A stretch of DNA of 64,000 nt from Chloroflexota bacterium (GTDB taxonomy: Bacteria; Chloroflexota; Anaerolineae; Anaerolineales; Villigracilaceae). Every line of letters begins with the position of its first letter. The first letter of the stretch is position 1. The notes below the pieces were generated by a model, which was given only the letters and a program-made list of their open reading frames with translations, did not search any database and was not told the DNA's origin. The position numbers and the translations under genes are program-made. Positions 16,166-25,297 of the stretch are shown here, piece by piece. The stretch spans positions 868,001-932,000 of the forward strand of contig JACRPQ010000004.1 of the NCBI GenBank assembly GCA_016223135.1, written 5' to 3'.

Positions 16166-16431
16166 TAACGTCAGTTCGGGATCACCGTCCCGAAGGCTGA
16201 TTTTTTCCTGAAACGACCGCCTCAAAAGCCTTCGGGACGGTTATGGCGTTCTCAAAGTCTGGATGCGAGCCTTCTTTGTACACGGATTTCGCGGAATGAA
16301 CGGATTTCTTTCCGTTTTTTACGGAGAATTCCATATCATCCGTGCGATCCGTGTACAAAAATTGATTCCGTCAAGCGATAATGAGAAAGCCATACGGGAC
16401 GGTGCAAATGCCTTATTCTGAATTCAGGTAA
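16166..16431 (+). repeat. Family A palindromic repeat interrupted by a MITE
   Basis: The family A left part (TAACGTCAGTTCGGGAT, then CGTCCCGAAGGCT and AGCCTTCGGGACGGT) ends at 16241. The right end, GCAAATGCCTTATTCTGAATTCAGG, resumes at 16404. The 153-bp element between them interrupts the repeat. The gap 16117-16483 contains no gene. Confidence 0.88.
16242..16394 (+). mobile_element. Miniature inverted-repeat element (153 bp), copy 1
   Basis: Terminal repeats TATGGCGTTCTCA and TGAGAAAGCCATA bound the element. Inner arms TTTGTACACGGAT and ATCCGTGTACAAA make most of it one long hairpin. CGGGACGGT occurs directly before (16233-16241) and after it (16395-16403), a 9-bp target duplication. A near-identical inverted copy lies at 54910-55062. 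It has no coding capacity and needs a transposase supplied elsewhere. Confidence 0.9.
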
Positions 16432-16483
16432 CCCGCCTTATGGCGACAACGCCGGGAAAATCAAGTTTGGCTCATTCCGCCGT

Positions 16484-17002
16484 CTACAGCCACGCCCATG
16501 CCATCCATGTGACCAGCATGACGCTGCCAATGGCGACGCGCGCCCCGAACGCCCAGCCCCAGCCAATCATGTAGGCTTTGGTGGATTTAAGCGCGTCTGC
16601 CCGGTTTTTCAAGCGGTACAACTCTGCCAGGAACAATCCCAACGGCGCGGCAATCAGCCCCACCAGCGGCGTGAAGAAGATACTGACGACGATGCCTGCC
16701 GCAAACGCCAAAAGGATCGAACTCCACGGAACGAATTGGTCGCGCATCTTCTTGGCGATGATGATGTTGTCCACGATGTTGCCGGCGATCATCAACAATG
16801 TGATGAAGGCGAATGCCGCCCAGTTCCAGCCGCTCATCCTGCCTGCGGCGGCTTGAAGGAGGGCATAGACCAGCGTTGCCAGCCACATCACCGTCAGCCC
16901 GGGGAAGACCGGCACAATTAACCCAACCAATCCAACGAGCAGGACGAAGAGGGTCGTGGTTTCAAGCGCAACTTGCAGAAAGAACGTCAGCCAATCGGGC
17001 AT
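16484..17002 (-). CDS. DUF456 family membrane protein
   Basis: The 172-residue protein is largely hydrophobic with about five helices and Gly-rich segments (LVGLVGLIVPVFPG, PLVGLIAAPLGLFLAELYR) typical of DUF456, a family of unknown function. It lies downstream of serS on the same strand after a perfect palindrome. Confidence 0.82.
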   Translation of the reverse strand: MPDWLTFFLQVALETTTLFVLLVGLVGLIVPVFPGLTVMWLATLVYALLQAAAGRMSGWNWAAFAFITLLMIAGNIVDNIIIAKKMRDQFVPWSSILLAFAAGIVVSIFFTPLVGLIAAPLGLFLAELYRLKNRADALKSTKAYMIGWGWAFGARVAIGSVMLVTWMAWAWL

Positions 17003-17015
17003 GTGAATTCCTTAT

Positions 17016-17046
17016 AGAGTTCGGAAGTCTTCAAGACTTCCGAACT
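17016..17046. repeat. Perfect 31-bp palindrome with one-base centre
   Basis: GAGTTCGGAAGTCTT, a single C, then AAGACTTCCGAACTC. It sits between serS and the DUF456 gene and could fold in RNA from either strand, but it lacks a T-run. The word GACTTCCGAA recurs inside smc at 38771. Confidence 0.85.
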
Positions 17047-17050
17047 CCCG

Positions 17051-18325
17051 TTATTGTGGATTGATGACATCCACGCCGCCCATCCACGGACGGAGAACTT
17101 CCGGCACGACAATCGAGCCATCTGCCCGCTGATTGTTTTCCATCACGGCAATCAGGGTGCGCGGTAGTCCCAGCCCGGAGCCGTTCAGGGTGTGGACGAA
17201 GCGCGCCTTGCCGCCGTCGGCAGGGCGGTACTTTATATTCGCGCGGCGCGCCTGAAAGTCGCGCACATTGGAGACCGATGACACTTCCAGCCATTCCTGA
17301 CAGCCCGCCGCCCAGACTTCGATGTCGTAGGTGATGGCGGAACCGAAGCCCAGGTCGGCGGTGCATAGTTGTTTTACGCGATAGGTCAGCCCCAGTGCGG
17401 CGCAGGTGGCTTCGGCGTCTGCGCGCATCTTTTCCAGCAGGGCATCGGACTCTTCGGGTTTGGCATACATGTACATTTCCACCTTGTCGAACTGATGCCC
17501 GCGCTTGATGCCGCGCACGTCACGCCCGGCGCTCATTTTTTCACGGCGGAAGCAGGGGGTGTATCCCGTATAGAGCAGGGGGAGTTTTGCTTCTTCGAGG
17601 ATTTCGTCCATGTGCAGACCGGTCAGCGGCACTTCGGCGGTCGGCACGAAGTACAACTCCTCCTCATGATCTTTGTAGAGGTTGTCGGCAAATTTGGGCA
17701 GTTGACCGGCGCCAAAGACCGTTTCGCGCTTCACCATGAACGGCAGGTACTGCTCGGTGTACCCCTGGCGGATGTGCAGGTCGAGCATGAAAGCAATCAG
17801 GGCGCGCTGCAGGCGGGCGCCGGCTCCGCTCAGGACGTAAAACCGCGAGCCGGTGATTTTGGTGCCGCGTTCGAAGTCAATGATGCCAAGGGCGGGTCCC
17901 AAGTCCCAATGCGCTTTGGGTTCGAAATCGAATTTTGGCAGTTCGCCCACCGTTTTGATGACGATATTATCGTCTTCCGATGCGCCGATCGGCGTGCGTT
18001 CATCCGGGACGTTGGGCAGGGCGCTGGTCAAGGCGGTCAACTCCGCTTCGACCTCCGCCACTTCTTTATCCAGCGCGGCGATTCGGTCCCCGACCTCGCG
18101 CATGGCGGCGATTTTCTTTTCGCGCTCCGCCGCGTCTTTCATTTTCCCGATTTCCTTCGAGACGGCGTTTCGCTCCGCCTTCAACTGCTCCACTTCGGTG
18201 AGCAGGGCGCGGCGTTTTTCGTCCAGTTTGAGGATGTCGTCCACGGGAGAGGCATCCATCTGGCGGTTTTTGAGGGATGTGCGAATCAGGTCGGGATTTT
18301 CGCGGATGAGATTGATGTCTAACAT
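17051..18325 (-). CDS. serS: Seryl-tRNA synthetase
   Basis: The 424-residue class II synthetase charges tRNA-Ser. The N-terminal tRNA-binding coiled coil (about residues 28-105) is rich in K/E heptads. The catalytic domain has motif 2 ([17 protein letters not shown]) and motif 3 ([18 protein letters not shown]). ATG 18325 follows GGAGGT with six-base spacing. A T-box leader with its own promoter precedes the gene, so uncharged tRNA-Ser probably controls readthrough. Confidence 0.97.
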   Translation of the reverse strand: MLDINLIRENPDLIRTSLKNRQMDASPVDDILKLDEKRRALLTEVEQLKAERNAVSKEIGKMKDAAEREKKIAAMREVGDRIAALDKEVAEVEAELTALTSALPNVPDERTPIGASEDDNIVIKTVGELPKFDFEPKAHWDLGPALGIIDFERGTKITGSRFYVLSGAGARLQRALIAFMLDLHIRQGYTEQYLPFMVKRETVFGAGQLPKFADNLYKDHEEELYFVPTAEVPLTGLHMDEILEEAKLPLLYTGYTPCFRREKMSAGRDVRGIKRGHQFDKVEMYMYAKPEESDALLEKMRADAEATCAALGLTYRVKQLCTADLGFGSAITYDIEVWAAGCQEWLEVSSVSNVRDFQARRANIKYRPADGGKARFVHTLNGSGLGLPRTLIAVMENNQRADGSIVVPEVLRPWMGGVDVINPQ

Positions 18326-18357
18326 TGTTGCACCTCCATGTGCGTCCTCGCTTCTGT

Positions 18358-18384
18358 CCTCTCCCGGCGGGAGAGGGAGAAGCA
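18358..18384. repeat. CTCTCCCGGCGGGAGAG hairpin
   Basis: The palindrome CCTCTCCCGGCGGGAGAGG lies between the T-box terminator and the serS start. It belongs to the hairpin family seen at 4143, 11480 and 57806. Confidence 0.6.
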
Positions 18385-18394
18385 AGGAAATAGA

Positions 18395-18680
18395 ATACGC
18401 CCCCGGTCCTTGCAGGACGAGGGGGCGTCTCGTGGTGCCACCTGCTTTCACCCCCTTCCGCCTTCGTCACCTTCCTCCATTTTCTCCGAAAATGAGGGAA
18501 GGCCGGGATGGGGGTCTCGGAATCGCGTTATCGGGCGAACCCGTCCCTCTTACGTACGGCAAAATTTATTTTGCGTACCCTGCGAGGGAAAGAGGCAGAG
18601 GGGATTTCATTCGCTGGCGGGTCACTTCACACTGACCAGTGACTCTCTGAACCGTTGCCGAACTACTTGTCTCTGCGCTT
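18395..18680 (-). ncRNA. T-box riboswitch of serS
   Basis: The minus-strand leader has the T-box sequence AGGTGGCACCACG (18443-18431), in which GGTGGCACC matches the NCCA-binding bulge region. It is followed by a GC-rich terminator (ACGCCCCC...GGGGGCGT, 18428-18396). Upstream, Stem I can be drawn with CAGAG/CTCTG at its base and a GTGAAATCC segment; TCC there is a possible serine specifier, though AGC in CCAGCG is an alternative. The leader length (about 285 nt) fits the class. Exact stem boundaries are approximate. Confidence 0.88.
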
Positions 18681-18687
18681 GGAGGTG

Positions 18688-18715
18688 ATTATATGCAGAG
18701 AAGGGGAGATGTCAA
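18688..18715 (-). promoter_or_regulatory. serS promoter
   Basis: Consensus TTGACA (18715-18710) and TATAAT (18693-18688) are 16 bp apart on the minus strand. Transcription would start near 18681, at the beginning of the T-box leader. Confidence 0.85.
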
Positions 18716-18858
18716 GCGAATTTTTTACCGGAGAGCACCCCCGAAAAAGATTCGGGGAGTGAAGGCTTGGGGAGGCGGAGCAGTTTTCGGGTCGGCAGGA
18801 AGCGGGTTTTTTATCCGATAAATTAAGTTGTGGTATATTTTGTCCAGGAGCATTCACT

Positions 18859-19536
18859 ATGAACGAGCGTATCCTGATCATCGAAGACGACCAGCAGATT
18901 TTGAAGCTGTTGCAGCGCGGTCTAACGTATGAGGGTTATACCGTGGATACTGCCACCGACGGGCGCATGGGGTTGATTTTGGCGCGCGACCATACACCCG
19001 ACCTTGTGATTTTGGATTGGATGCTGCCCGGCATGGATGGGTTGGAGGTGTGCCATCGCCTGCGCACCGGCGGCTCGATCCCGATTTTGATGTTGACCGC
19101 CAAGGATACCGTGCAGGATCGCATTCAGGGGCTGGACGCCGGCGCAGACGATTATTTGGTCAAGCCGTTCAACCTGGACGAGTTGCTCGCGCGGGTGCGG
19201 GCGTTACTGCGGCGCACTCAGCCGGAACGTATTCCCGTTTTGAAGTTTGCCGATTTGTCGCTGGATACAGGTTCACGGCAGGCGCAGCGCGGCGACCGCA
19301 CCATTTCACTGACCGCCAAGGAATATGAATTGCTCGAATTGTTCCTGCGGCATCCCAAGCAGGTTTTGACGCGCGAGGTGATTTTCGACCGTGTATGGGG
19401 TTATGACTTTGGCGGCGAGAGTAATGTGCTTGAAGTGTACATCCGTTACCTGCGCCAAAAACTGGAGGGCGAAGGAGAACCGCGTTTGATTCATACCGTG
19501 CGCGGCGTGGGATATGTATTGCGCGAAAATCCCTGA
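18859..19536 (+). CDS. OmpR-family response regulator
   Basis: The 225-residue protein has a receiver domain (residues 1-120) with the phosphoacceptor D53 in VILDWMLPG, acidic D9/D10 and K in LVKPF. A winged-helix DNA-binding domain (about 130-225) shows [12 protein letters not shown] and [14 protein letters not shown] precedes the ATG, and TATATT at 18834 is a possible -10. The cognate sensor kinase follows after a word array. Confidence 0.95.
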   Translation: MNERILIIEDDQQILKLLQRGLTYEGYTVDTATDGRMGLILARDHTPDLVILDWMLPGMDGLEVCHRLRTGGSIPILMLTAKDTVQDRIQGLDAGADDYLVKPFNLDELLARVRALLRRTQPERIPVLKFADLSLDTGSRQAQRGDRTISLTAKEYELLELFLRHPKQVLTREVIFDRVWGYDFGGESNVLEVYIRYLRQKLEGEGEPRLIHTVRGVGYVLRENP

Positions 19537-19561
19537 TTGCAGCAGGCGACTCTCCAAGTTG

Positions 19562-19625
19562 GCAATCGCAAATCGCAAATCGAAAATCGCAAATCAAAAA
19601 TCGTAAATCGCAAATCGTAAATCCG
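19562..19625. repeat. CAAATCG / AAAATCG word array
   Basis: At least seven copies of 7-8 bp words such as GCAAATCG and GTAAATC fill the gap between the response regulator and kinase genes. The array ends at the kinase ATG with no Shine-Dalgarno sequence. Similar words occur in frame inside recJ and the DUF4062 gene. Confidence 0.88.
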
Positions 19626-19626
19626 C

Positions 19627-20994
19627 ATGTCTCTCACCAAGCGCCTGACAATTCTGTATTCATTGCTTTTGGGCGCGATTTTGCTTATCTTCGGCGCAGC
19701 GGTCTTTTGGCTGGTGAATACCATTCTGCTTAGTCAGGTGGATGACCGTCTGACAGCGGCGGCTGGGGAGTTCATCGCCTTGTCTGGCGCAACCAGCCTG
19801 AAGGAAGTCAGGTTCAAGAATGCGCCCGAAAACATGGATACCGATGTGAATGTGCAGGTGTGGGGGATGAACAATGACTTGCAGGATTATTGGGGTCCGC
19901 TGGGGAACTCGGCGGTGGCGCTGGACCCCGCCAATACCCGCACAGACCGTACCCGCTTTCGGGAGGTTATGCGCGATGGCAGGCTGCTGCGTGTCCTTTC
20001 GGTGCCGCTGGGGTATGGGGGCAGGCAGGTGGCGGTGATGCAAGTGGCAGCGCCGCTGGATTTCATTCAAGCGGCGCGCAATTATTTACTTTATGTAATA
20101 TTTGTAGTCTGGTTGTACGGCGTCCTGCTGGTGGGATTCGTCTTGTGGCTCACGCTGGGACGCGCGCTCGAACCGCTCAAGGTCATTGTCGAAACCGCCG
20201 AACAAATCAACCGCGCCGACGATCTCTCGCGGCGCATCCCGCTGCAAGGTTCCGAGGTGGATGAAATCGGAAGCCTGATCCACACTTTCAACCGCACGCT
20301 CGAACGCCTCGAAACGCTGTTCACCTCTCAGCAGCGCTTTTTGGCGGATGTCAGCCACGAACTGCGTACGCCGCTGACGGTCATCAAGGGCAACGTGGAC
20401 CTCATGCGCCGAATGCGGCGCTTCGATGACGAGTCGCTGACCAGCATTGATCAGGAAGCGGGGCGGCTCACGCGCTTAGTCGGCGGCTTATTGATGCTGG
20501 CGCAGGCGGAATCGGGCAATCTGCCGTTGAATTTTCATCCGGTGGAATTGGATTTGTTGATGACCGAAGTGTTTCAGGAAATGCACATCATTGCGGGGGG
20601 CAAGGTGCGCGTGCATCTGACCGAGATTGACCAGTTGCAGGTCAATGGCGACCGTGACCGGCTGAAGCAGGTGCTGATTAATTTGGTGGCGAATGCGATT
20701 CAATACACCCCCCAGGGCGGAGATGTGTTCCTCAGCCTGTCGAAAGTGGGCGACCAGGCGCGCATCATTTGTCAGGACACCGGTCCCGGCATCCCCGCCG
20801 AGGACCTGCCTCACATCTTCGAGCGTTTCTACCGCGCTGAAAAGTCGCGCACACGCGGTAAAGCGACCGGCTTTGGGCTGGGGCTTTCCATCACCAAGTG
20901 GATTGTGGAACACCATAACGGACGTATCGAAGTCGCCTCGAAAGAGGGACAAGGCACTGCGTTCGTAATTTATTTGCCCCTACTCAATCCCTAA
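19627..20994 (+). CDS. Sensor histidine kinase
   Basis: The 455-residue kinase has two membrane helices (about 8-35 and 152-178) flanking a sensor loop of about 115 residues, then a HAMP domain and the phosphoacceptor H244 in FLADVSHELRTPL. The ATPase domain has N box NLVANAIQY, G1 DTGPGIPAED and G2 GFGLGLSI. The periplasmic loop is unlike a named sensor domain, so the stimulus is unknown. It pairs with the upstream regulator. Its 3' end overlaps the convergent transglycosylase by 15 bp. Confidence 0.93.
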   Translation: MSLTKRLTILYSLLLGAILLIFGAAVFWLVNTILLSQVDDRLTAAAGEFIALSGATSLKEVRFKNAPENMDTDVNVQVWGMNNDLQDYWGPLGNSAVALDPANTRTDRTRFREVMRDGRLLRVLSVPLGYGGRQVAVMQVAAPLDFIQAARNYLLYVIFVVWLYGVLLVGFVLWLTLGRALEPLKVIVETAEQINRADDLSRRIPLQGSEVDEIGSLIHTFNRTLERLETLFTSQQRFLADVSHELRTPLTVIKGNVDLMRRMRRFDDESLTSIDQEAGRLTRLVGGLLMLAQAESGNLPLNFHPVELDLLMTEVFQEMHIIAGGKVRVHLTEIDQLQVNGDRDRLKQVLINLVANAIQYTPQGGDVFLSLSKVGDQARIICQDTGPGIPAEDLPHIFERFYRAEKSRTRGKATGFGLGLSITKWIVEHHNGRIEVASKEGQGTAFVIYLPLLNP

Positions 20995-21669
20995 CCTGCG
21001 GCTTGCCTGCCTGCATAACCCTGCGCCATACCTGCGATACCATTCATCTAATTTGGGGCTGGAGACTGCCCCGCTGCGCGCATCCTCATAGATGGGCGCG
21101 CCATAAGAGACGTATCTCAGCGTCTGCGCCGACCACGTCCACTCGCCGCGCGTGATGACGCCAATGCCGCCGTTGTATCCCGCCAGCGCCAAACGGATAT
21201 TCCCGCCCGAAGCGTTCAGCGAACGCGCCAGGTAATCGAGCCCGCGCCGGGCATTGACCTCGGGCTGGTAGGGGTTTTCGTCCGCCTGAAAGTGAAACGG
21301 CATGACCTGAAACAGTCCCATCGCGCCGGCGCTGGAGCGGGCAAAAGGGTCCCCGCAGGATTCGATTTGCATGATTACGGCGACCAGGTTCGGGTCCAGA
21401 GAAGAAGCGCCTGCCCAGCGCAGGATGTCGCGTGACCAGTATTGGACTTCCCGTGTGAAGATGGGGGAGAGGCTTGTTGAGGTCGTCTGCGTGGATGGTG
21501 AAGCCGCCGAAATGGGAAAGGGCGTGTTGAGGGAGAGTGCCGTGATGAAGCAGGTAATCACCAGCACGGCAAAAAGCGGCAATGTTGAAAGAGACAAACA
21601 GCCGCCTCCATGTTGTTGGGGTGCGGCTGTTTGCCGAGATTCGGGTGTGGAGGTGCGAGCGCGGGGCAT
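20980..21669 (-). CDS. Lytic transglycosylase (SLT domain)
   Basis: The 229-residue protein has an N-terminal signal-anchor helix (about residues 27-48) and a Ser/Thr-rich linker. The SLT fold follows: catalytic E103 in MQIESCGDPFARSS, then GAMGLFQVMP and LALAGYNGG. It would cleave the glycan strand of peptidoglycan outside the membrane. The start has AGGAA about 11 bases upstream. Confidence 0.88.
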   Translation of the reverse strand: MPRARTSTPESRQTAAPQQHGGGCLSLSTLPLFAVLVITCFITALSLNTPFPISAASPSTQTTSTSLSPIFTREVQYWSRDILRWAGASSLDPNLVAVIMQIESCGDPFARSSAGAMGLFQVMPFHFQADENPYQPEVNARRGLDYLARSLNASGGNIRLALAGYNGGIGVITRGEWTWSAQTLRYVSYGAPIYEDARSGAVSSPKLDEWYRRYGAGLCRQASRRLGIE

Positions 21670-21756
21670 GGGTCAGGTTCCTCAAATCAGGTTTGGAAAC
21701 CCGAGCTCGAAAAGAGTTCGGTTGAATGTAGCGCCTGCTGCGGCGGCGGAAGATGG

Positions 21757-22479
21757 TCAGGCGTCGTAGGCGCGGTCGCCCTCCGATTGACCGTAAGACA
21801 GGTTGTGATACGTCGGTTCTGGACGGGAGAAGGATGCCTGCTGTGTCGGTTTGGCGGCTGGACGGAAAGTGCCGCTGGACGGCGTCTGCACCGGGCGGTT
21901 GATGCTCGACGCGGGGCGGTAGTTGGATTGAGCCGCCGGCTTGGGGGCGTTGGTGTAGGCGCGCCGCTCGTCAGTGCTGAACAGGCGGTCTCCTGCAATC
22001 GAGAACGTGCCAATCAGCAAAACGCGGATAAGCAAAATCATCACCGCTACAAAAACCGGCACCACCTTCGTCATGGTTGTGGCGCTGAGCACGGCGCTGC
22101 CGCTGGCGCTGGTGTGACTGACGATGGCAACCGAGACGCCCCACCAAGTCAACGAGGCGTTCATCACCGCCGCCAGCAGCCACGCGCCAAACAGGTACCA
22201 GACCTCGGCAGGTTCATCGCGTCCCTGCTCGGGGGTGAAGATGCGGGCAATGCCGGCAAAGTCAATGCCGCAGAAGGCAACCGCCAGAATACTTGCCCAG
22301 CGCATGCCGGCGAACTTTAAATCGCCCAGCACGTCGAGCAGGGCAAACTGCGTGGTGCTGAAATTGAAAATCTCGAACGCCAGCAGTGCGCCCAAAATCA
22401 TGCCGCCCCAGGCGGCGCCTCGTTTCAAACGACGCCCCCCAAAGACCGCCCCCAGGATGTTTTTTCGATACGCAGTCAT
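21757..22479 (-). CDS. Membrane protein of unknown function behind a LexA-like box
   Basis: I do not recognise the family. The 240-residue protein has about five hydrophobic segments up to residue 155. A polar, Pro/Ser/Gln-rich cytoplasmic or external tail of about 85 residues follows (VQTPSSGTFRPAAKPTQQ). ATG 22479 has AGGAGG with good spacing. The promoter carries a Gram-positive-type LexA motif, suggesting damage induction. No other SOS gene is adjacent. Confidence 0.7.
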   Translation of the reverse strand: MTAYRKNILGAVFGGRRLKRGAAWGGMILGALLAFEIFNFSTTQFALLDVLGDLKFAGMRWASILAVAFCGIDFAGIARIFTPEQGRDEPAEVWYLFGAWLLAAVMNASLTWWGVSVAIVSHTSASGSAVLSATTMTKVVPVFVAVMILLIRVLLIGTFSIAGDRLFSTDERRAYTNAPKPAAQSNYRPASSINRPVQTPSSGTFRPAAKPTQQASFSRPEPTYHNLSYGQSEGDRAYDA

Positions 22480-22516
22480 TTCAACCTCCTTTGTTGAAAA
22501 GGACACATTAAGACTG

Positions 22517-22545
22517 ATTTTAGAACACTTGTTCTATATTGTCAA
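22517..22545 (-). promoter_or_regulatory. Strong promoter with embedded LexA-type operator
   Basis: TTGACA (22545-22540) and TAAAAT (22522-22517) are 17 bp apart on the minus strand. Between them lies AGAACAAGTGTTCT (22535-22522), which fits GAACRNRYGTTC, the LexA box of Gram-positive bacteria. Its placement between -35 and -10 would block transcription. Confidence 0.7.
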
Positions 22546-22590
22546 GCAAAAAATAAGAGCGCAGTGCGCTCCGGACAAGACTGCTTGAAC

Positions 22591-23511
22591 TCAGGCAATT
22601 CTTCGACGTTCGCGGCGGTAAAGCGCCCGCGCGATCTGCGCCGCCAGGCGGGCGTTGTTGAGCAGCAGCGCCAGATTTGCCCGCAGGGATTTGCCCCCGC
22701 TCAACTCGGCGATGCGCTGAAGCAGATAGGGCGTGACCCCTTTGCCGTGGATACCTGTTTTCTGCGCTTCCTGGATTGCCTTTTCAATCAGCGGTTCCAT
22801 TTCGGACCTCGGAACTGCTTCCGCTTCGGGGAGCGGGTTCGCCACGAGGACCGCGCTCTGCAGTCCCGCCTCCCAGTGTGTTCTGGCAAATTCGACGATT
22901 TCCTCCGGGCTGTTTGCCCTTGCGCTTACCTCCAAGCCGCTTTCACGCGAGTAGAAGGCGGGAAAGTGATCGGTCTGGTAGCCGATTACCGGCACGCTCA
23001 TTGTTTCGAGATATTCCAGCGTGGCGGGCAAATCCAAAATCGCTTTTGCCCCCGCGCAGACCACAATCATCGGAATGGATGCCAGAGCCTGCAAATCGGC
23101 GGAAATGTCGAACGGGGCATCGCGGTGTACGCCGCCAATCCCGCCGGTAGCGAAGACCTGAATGCCGGCATGTTTGCACGCCAGCATCGTCCCAGCGACG
23201 GTGGTCCCGCCGCAGGCTTGTTTGGTCATTACCGCCGCAAAATCGCGCGGACCAACTTTATAGGGCTGTTTTTCGTTTGCCAGTCTTTCGAGCTCCGCAG
23301 CGCTCATGCCCACGTGCAGCGCGCCGTCCAGAAAGCCGATGGTGGCAGGCGTTGCGCCTTCCTCGCGGACGGCGCGCTCCATGTCCTGCGCCAGTTGCAG
23401 GTTTTGCGGGCGCGGAAGTCCGTGCGTGAGGACGGTGGATTCAAGCGCGACGAGGGGGGCGTGTTCCTTGAGCGCGCGTTTCACTTCCTGCGGCGAGATG
23501 AAGCGTTTCAT
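22591..23511 (-). CDS. psuG: Pseudouridine-5'-phosphate glycosidase
   Basis: The 306-residue enzyme cleaves pseudouridine 5'-phosphate to uracil and ribose 5-phosphate. It shows the family signatures VALESTVLTHGLP (with E24), GFLDGALHVG, KACGG-like KQACGGTTVAGTM and GKGVTPYLL. No pseudouridine kinase (psuK) is next to it, although the two are often linked. ATG 23511 is one base away from the stop of the upstream membrane-protein gene, which implies coupling. Confidence 0.95.
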   Translation of the reverse strand: MKRFISPQEVKRALKEHAPLVALESTVLTHGLPRPQNLQLAQDMERAVREEGATPATIGFLDGALHVGMSAAELERLANEKQPYKVGPRDFAAVMTKQACGGTTVAGTMLACKHAGIQVFATGGIGGVHRDAPFDISADLQALASIPMIVVCAGAKAILDLPATLEYLETMSVPVIGYQTDHFPAFYSRESGLEVSARANSPEEIVEFARTHWEAGLQSAVLVANPLPEAEAVPRSEMEPLIEKAIQEAQKTGIHGKGVTPYLLQRIAELSGGKSLRANLALLLNNARLAAQIARALYRRERRRIA

Positions 23512-23512
23512 G

Positions 23513-25297
23513 TTAATTCCCAACCCAGTGAGCGCTAAGATTGTCAATGAACTTGACAGCGTTCACGAGATTCTCCGGCACCTGTTCGTTTTTTGCCCGC
23601 AGAAACTCGATTGTTTCCTGAATGTGATTCCGATAAGCGAGCAGCAAGGCTTTGATTTGATGGTCATGGCTGGGCGCTTTTTGCCCGGCTTCCTCCTTTT
23701 CGTTCTGGAAGCTTTGGAAAACCTCTTCCAATATTTCTTTCATTTCATCCGCAGAGGATGGCTGTGCGTCTTTTTTTTCTTCTTCCTCTTCTTCTTCAGG
23801 TTCTGGAGTCCCTTTGGGCGTTGTTTCCTCTTTCTTCTGTTCCGCTTTGGCTTTCTTTGACGGTTTCGCGGCGGCAGTGATTTGTTCGAAGGAGCCGAGC
23901 GGCACTTTGGCGATGAGTTCTTTCATCTTTTCGAACGTTGCCTCTTTGTTTACCTTTTTCATGGCATCTTCGCTGCCGTCTTTCATGTTTTTCTGCGTTT
24001 GCTCCCATGCCTCCAAATGTTTTTGGGGAATAGTTTCAGCCGGCACTTCCCAAGTGCCGACGCCAATCCAATGTAACTCCACGCCGCTTTCGTTTGCCTG
24101 TGCGGTGAAGTCTTCTGCAAAACGTGCAAACAGGTCCTTGATTTGGGGACGCGGGAAGAACGGCGGCGGCGGCTTGATGTCTTTTCGTTCCAGTTCCTCG
24201 CCTGCACGGGTGAGTTCCTGAATTTCGCGGAAGATGGTTTCTTCGCGCTGGCGGGCTTTTTCGACCTCCGGCGCTCCGATGCTTGCCAGGTATTCGGTCA
24301 GTTTGTGCAGATTCATGAAATCGCCCAACCGCTTGCGAATTAATTCGGTCATCGTAACGCGCCAGAGAGGAGCAAAGGTGGAAGAGTGTTCCAATTCCGG
24401 CGTCACGCGCGAGGCGGCTTTATATACCAGATCCTCGACAGCCTTAGGAAGGAACGGATAGGGGTTTTCGTCGGTTGGCTGAGGGTTATCTCCGCGAAAT
24501 ACGCTGAACATGAATCGAACATCGGTGGCAGTGACGGGAATGCCGTCCAGGCTTCGGCTTTCCACCGGCTTTGAGTTGTCATCCTGACCGCGCAATTCGA
24601 TGAAATGGTCACGCAGGTCGAATGCCTGGCGGAAGCGCTCGAAGCCGTCCAGCGTTGCTTTGCCGCCCGGTTCCTTGCCTGTCGGTCCGATGACATGCGG
24701 TGTGCCGTCGGCGCGCTCGAACAGCGCTACAGAGTCCAGGGCAACCACCACTTTGGCAGGTCCGCCAATCAGGTAGGCGGGTGAGGAGCGGCTTTCCTCG
24801 TCAACCTCTCCCTCCCGGATGTGAATGACGAGGTCAGTGCCTCCCAGCGCCACACTGGAGACAAACCTTCGTGCCACGCTGACATCTTCGAGCTCGAAAA
24901 TATCTGCCAGGTACAGGGCGGCGGCATGAAGGGCGATGAAGAAGGGCGCAAGAAAAACAGGGATGTACTGCAAAATTCGCGCATCGGTCAGGACCAGGAA
25001 GAGGAACCTTCCAAACTCGTTGGTGGCGGTTTGCAATTGCAAGGCTGTGCTGGTTTCGCTGAGCAGGACATTGAAAACCTTCCTTATTTGCTCTGCCCAC
25101 ACGGCTGGAGGATAATAATACAGGCTGATGGCAATGCCGCTGAGGAGGAACAAGACCGTGAGGTAAGCCCTGCGGCGGGCGGCTCTTGCCGGGCTCAGGT
25201 CGAATATGCGATTGAGCAGAGCATCCCGCAGGCGGGCGAATAACTCGCCAAACAGGCGGCGCTCCCTTTGCAGGGCGGTTTGGGCGGGGGTGTTCAT
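23513..25297 (-). CDS. Large membrane protein paired with the SPFH-like gene, unknown function
   Basis: The 594-residue protein has two hydrophobic regions near the N terminus (about residues 40-60 and 95-125), then a long soluble part. It contains LGGTDLVIHIREGEVDEE and an ADGTPHVIGPTG-like segment, with an acidic Glu/Lys-rich stretch near residue 510 (PEPEEEEEEEKKD). The general plan resembles its upstream neighbour: N-terminal helices, a mid SPFH-like region, C-terminal coiled coil. Its start overlaps that gene's stop by four bases (ATGA). Function is unknown. Confidence 0.7.
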   Translation of the reverse strand: MNTPAQTALQRERRLFGELFARLRDALLNRIFDLSPARAARRRAYLTVLFLLSGIAISLYYYPPAVWAEQIRKVFNVLLSETSTALQLQTATNEFGRFLFLVLTDARILQYIPVFLAPFFIALHAAALYLADIFELEDVSVARRFVSSVALGGTDLVIHIREGEVDEESRSSPAYLIGGPAKVVVALDSVALFERADGTPHVIGPTGKEPGGKATLDGFERFRQAFDLRDHFIELRGQDDNSKPVESRSLDGIPVTATDVRFMFSVFRGDNPQPTDENPYPFLPKAVEDLVYKAASRVTPELEHSSTFAPLWRVTMTELIRKRLGDFMNLHKLTEYLASIGAPEVEKARQREETIFREIQELTRAGEELERKDIKPPPPFFPRPQIKDLFARFAEDFTAQANESGVELHWIGVGTWEVPAETIPQKHLEAWEQTQKNMKDGSEDAMKKVNKEATFEKMKELIAKVPLGSFEQITAAAKPSKKAKAEQKKEETTPKGTPEPEEEEEEEKKDAQPSSADEMKEILEEVFQSFQNEKEEAGQKAPSHDHQIKALLLAYRNHIQETIEFLRAKNEQVPENLVNAVKFIDNLSAHWVGN

